Positions 62,108 to 64,000 of a stretch of DNA of 64,000 nucleotides are shown here, piece by piece. The notes beneath the pieces were generated by a model that was given only the letters and a program-made list of their open reading frames with translations, was not told the origin of the DNA and made no database searches. Source of the stretch: Pilasporangium apinafurcum (taxonomy: Eukaryota; Oomycota; Peronosporomycetes; Pythiales; Pythiaceae); the NCBI GenBank assembly GCA_001600495.1, contig BCKE01000021.1, positions 1 through 64,000 of the forward strand, written 5' to 3'. The position numbers were made by a program, and so were the translations under genes. Numbering within the stretch: position 1 is the first letter of the stretch; every line of letters starts with the position of its first letter.

Positions 62108-63526
62108 TTATTCGGGCACACACTGCGAATACCATGGATTAAAGTATTTGCACGTAGCCCCGGGGATGCATTGCGTCGCACCCTGGTGATATCCTCCCCC
62201 ACATTGGTACCACAATGGCACATAATATAGGTCATGCACGGGAACGCACTGGTAGAACCAAGTGTTGATCACGTCGCATTGATAGCCGTATACACATTCG
62301 AGTTTGACTTGCGAGTCTTCAGTAGGGTATTCAGAGACATACTGAAGATAATCGAGCCCTGTGCCACCGCACTGTAGCCATGCCGGTACTTGTGCAAACT
62401 GCGTTGAAGATGCTAATGACGTATTATGATCGTCGTCAGCATTCGCATCACTGGATTTAGAGCTTGCGCTTGACTGTATGCGCAAGTACGATCTGCCTGC
62501 CGTTGAGCTTGAGGTACTTTCCGATGTGCTTGTGGCAGAGGAAGTGGATGATGTTTGGCCATTCTTCGCAGTTGAGTCGGAGATGTTCCTGCTTGAAGAG
62601 TAGCTGGTGGACCTAGAACTGGAACTAGAGCGAATGCTACTACGGATGTCAGAGCCTGATTTGCCTGAAACTGATGCTCGGCTGTCACCAACCGATCCTG
62701 CATCATCACCGCCAAAGCTTGAATCGGAACTGCTAATACTGAAGTTGGTGTCATTGAAGGTTGGCACAACCACATCGATGATAATAGGATTAGACAAGCT
62801 GCCGGAAGTGGAACTGTTCGTCTGAATCGAATATTGCGGTAAACATTGCGAATAGGCTTCACCTAGGTCCACACAGACCCATTGCTCAATGCACGTCTCA
62901 TTACCAGCGTATTTTATCCCACCACATTGCCCAAAGGGACCGATGGCATTACCCCACACGTCGTGATCCACGTCCTCAGGGATGGTAAACATGTTCCAGG
63001 AATCATCGCTCCCAAATCCACCTTTGGAATTGGCACTATTAGTATAGCTAGCGGAAGAACTCGAGTCACGATCATTAGACGAACTTGTTGATCCGTTGCT
63101 TATCGGTACAGCATGCACATTGCCAGGAATATAGATATCAGCGGATGACACATCGTCAGGAATCACTATGATGGTCAGATTGGTGATTGGAGTGGATGGA
63201 GCTGGTGTAAACGTGCTGCTGCCGTCAGTATCATTGATTGGCAAGTCGATATCAATGGCACCAGAATGTACAGTGTCAGACATGGAGGCATCATCCTCAT
63301 CATCCTCAGTTTGTGAGCTATTAACGTTCGTGACAGTGGCGGCTGTCGTCGCTGGTGTTGAAGTAGGTGTAGTGACTTTGTTGTCGGTCTTATCTGTCTT
63401 GACTGGAAAGCCGAGGATGCGATACGCTCGACGGAATGGATCTTCACTGGCAGCACCAACGCTCTGGATTGAGGAGGACGCTGCCACTATTAACGAACAG
63501 AGAAGGAAACCACTGCGTTTCACCAT
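62108..63526 (-). CDS. Secreted protein with three CBM1-like cellulose-binding modules
   Basis: The 472-residue protein has a signal peptide (FLLCSLIVAASSSIQSVGA) and three Cys-rich modules of the CBM1 type: FGQCGGIKYAGNETCIEQWV..YSQCLP at about 193-231, WLQCGGTGLDYLQY..FYQCVPV at about 383-430 and LWYQCGGGYHQGATQCIPGA..WYSQCVPE at the C-terminus. Each keeps the QCGG start, the Cys pattern and the terminal Y-S-Q-C-type aromatic-Cys end. They are joined by long Ser-rich linkers, with no catalytic domain and no PAN/Apple domain, so this is not a full CBEL. CBM1 proteins in plant-associated oomycetes bind host or own cellulose walls; that role here is an inference from the family. Confidence 0.88.
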   Translation of the reverse strand: MVKRSGFLLCSLIVAASSSIQSVGAASEDPFRRAYRILGFPVKTDKTDNKVTTPTSTPATTAATVTNVNSSQTEDDEDDASMSDTVHSGAIDIDLPINDTDGSSTFTPAPSTPITNLTIIVIPDDVSSADIYIPGNVHAVPISNGSTSSSNDRDSSSSASYTNSANSKGGFGSDDSWNMFTIPEDVDHDVWGNAIGPFGQCGGIKYAGNETCIEQWVCVDLGEAYSQCLPQYSIQTNSSTSGSLSNPIIIDVVVPTFNDTNFSISSSDSSFGGDDAGSVGDSRASVSGKSGSDIRSSIRSSSSSRSTSYSSSRNISDSTAKNGQTSSTSSATSTSESTSSSTAGRSYLRIQSSASSKSSDANADDDHNTSLASSTQFAQVPAWLQCGGTGLDYLQYVSEYPTEDSQVKLECVYGYQCDVINTWFYQCVPVHDLYYVPLWYQCGGGYHQGATQCIPGATCKYFNPWYSQCVPE

Positions 63527-64000
63527 TTTCTTCTTACGTATGATCTGGACTCTTGTTAACTATTGGTGTTTGTCCAGAGGAGAGCAAGAGCAGGAATGAC
63601 AAACATTAGACAGGTGAACGGAAGCACACTTGTAGCATCTATTCATGATACTAAGAACGCATCAATAATCTGATCTGCACCATAGATACGCTTCACATTG
63701 CTATTGCTCTGCATATACACTTTTTTATTTCAAGTCAGGAATATCTTCAAACCGACATGCGATCATGTAGTCTCCAAATTCAACGAAAGCTGTGACAAAC
63801 ATGCCATCTATTTTAGGGTCCCAGCAGAAAGATCGGTCAACAATGCACGAATATGAGCATTCTCGACCAGCATATTAACATCTATTCTGTGCCTTTTGTC
63901 GACGAGACTGTAGCTAGATATATACTTGCGATTGGGTCCCAACCGCAAGACAGACACAATCGATACTATGGATACATTCACGAGAGCATTCAGTCGTAAA
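63527..64000. other. Right end of the window, nothing recognised
   Basis: About 470 bases upstream of the CBM1-like gene; it should hold that gene's promoter. No further gene is visible to the window edge. Confidence 0.4.

Overview
The window looks like nuclear DNA of an oomycete (water mould). Genes are compact, introns are short (about 60-110 bp, GT..AG), coding density is moderate and intergenic DNA is AT-rich. The gene content fits: a folate/biopterin-type transporter, a START-FYVE protein, a secreted protein with three cellulose-binding (CBM1-like) modules, two TLC-domain (ceramide synthase-like) genes, and flagellate-lineage genes (CKK domain, CCDC93). Modest GC and compactness recall Albugo-type genomes, but I cannot fix the genus. 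Single N bases at 1515, 1545, 3395, 3457 and 3473 show that parts of the left end are low-quality sequence.

Layout. 0-9 kb is an accessory region: a perfect 56-bp palindrome at the edge, weak hypothetical genes, a folate/biopterin transporter with an apparent frameshift, and an ankyrin array whose repeats are nearly identical, flanked on both sides by remnants of Fanzor (eukaryotic TnpB-like) nuclease genes. 9.5-30 kb is mostly ordinary host genes: a spliced nuclear-type hypothetical, a 7-TM THH1/TOM1-like protein, a DJ-1/PfpI protein, a single C2 domain protein, START-FYVE, a possibly myristoylated protein, mitochondrial MnmG/MTO1 (three exons), tandem TLC genes with identical intron positions, a D-2-hydroxyacid dehydrogenase, a small secreted Cys-rich protein and a membrane protein with PPxY motifs. 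30.9-34.9 kb is a large inverted repeat whose inner arms look identical and carry Fanzor C-terminal tails. 35-40.5 kb holds a head-to-head pair of paralogous large membrane proteins. 40.5-42.6 kb seems empty.

42.6-54.1 kb holds a nuclear protein with a small Cys/His motif, a CKK-domain (CAMSAP-like) microtubule protein, CCDC93, a tandem pair of four-exon genes of unknown function, and a four-exon protein with FxPxI-type repeats. 54.3-55.5 kb is a decayed composite of a Tc1/mariner-like transposase fragment and a Fanzor2 gene. 55.7-60.1 kb holds alkyl-DHAP synthase (ether-lipid synthesis) divergent from a 2-oxoglutarate/Fe(II) dioxygenase, followed by NAD-dependent glycerol-3-phosphate dehydrogenase, so two enzymes at the DHAP branch point lie close together. 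The right end holds an alpha/beta hydrolase and the secreted CBM1-like protein.

The most striking theme is recurrence of Fanzor-type sequences: four clear loci and one weak one in 64 kb, of at least three sequence types and all looking degraded. Intron structures were worked out by hand from splice signals, reading frame and paralogue comparison; family names rest on remembered motifs, as no search could be run.
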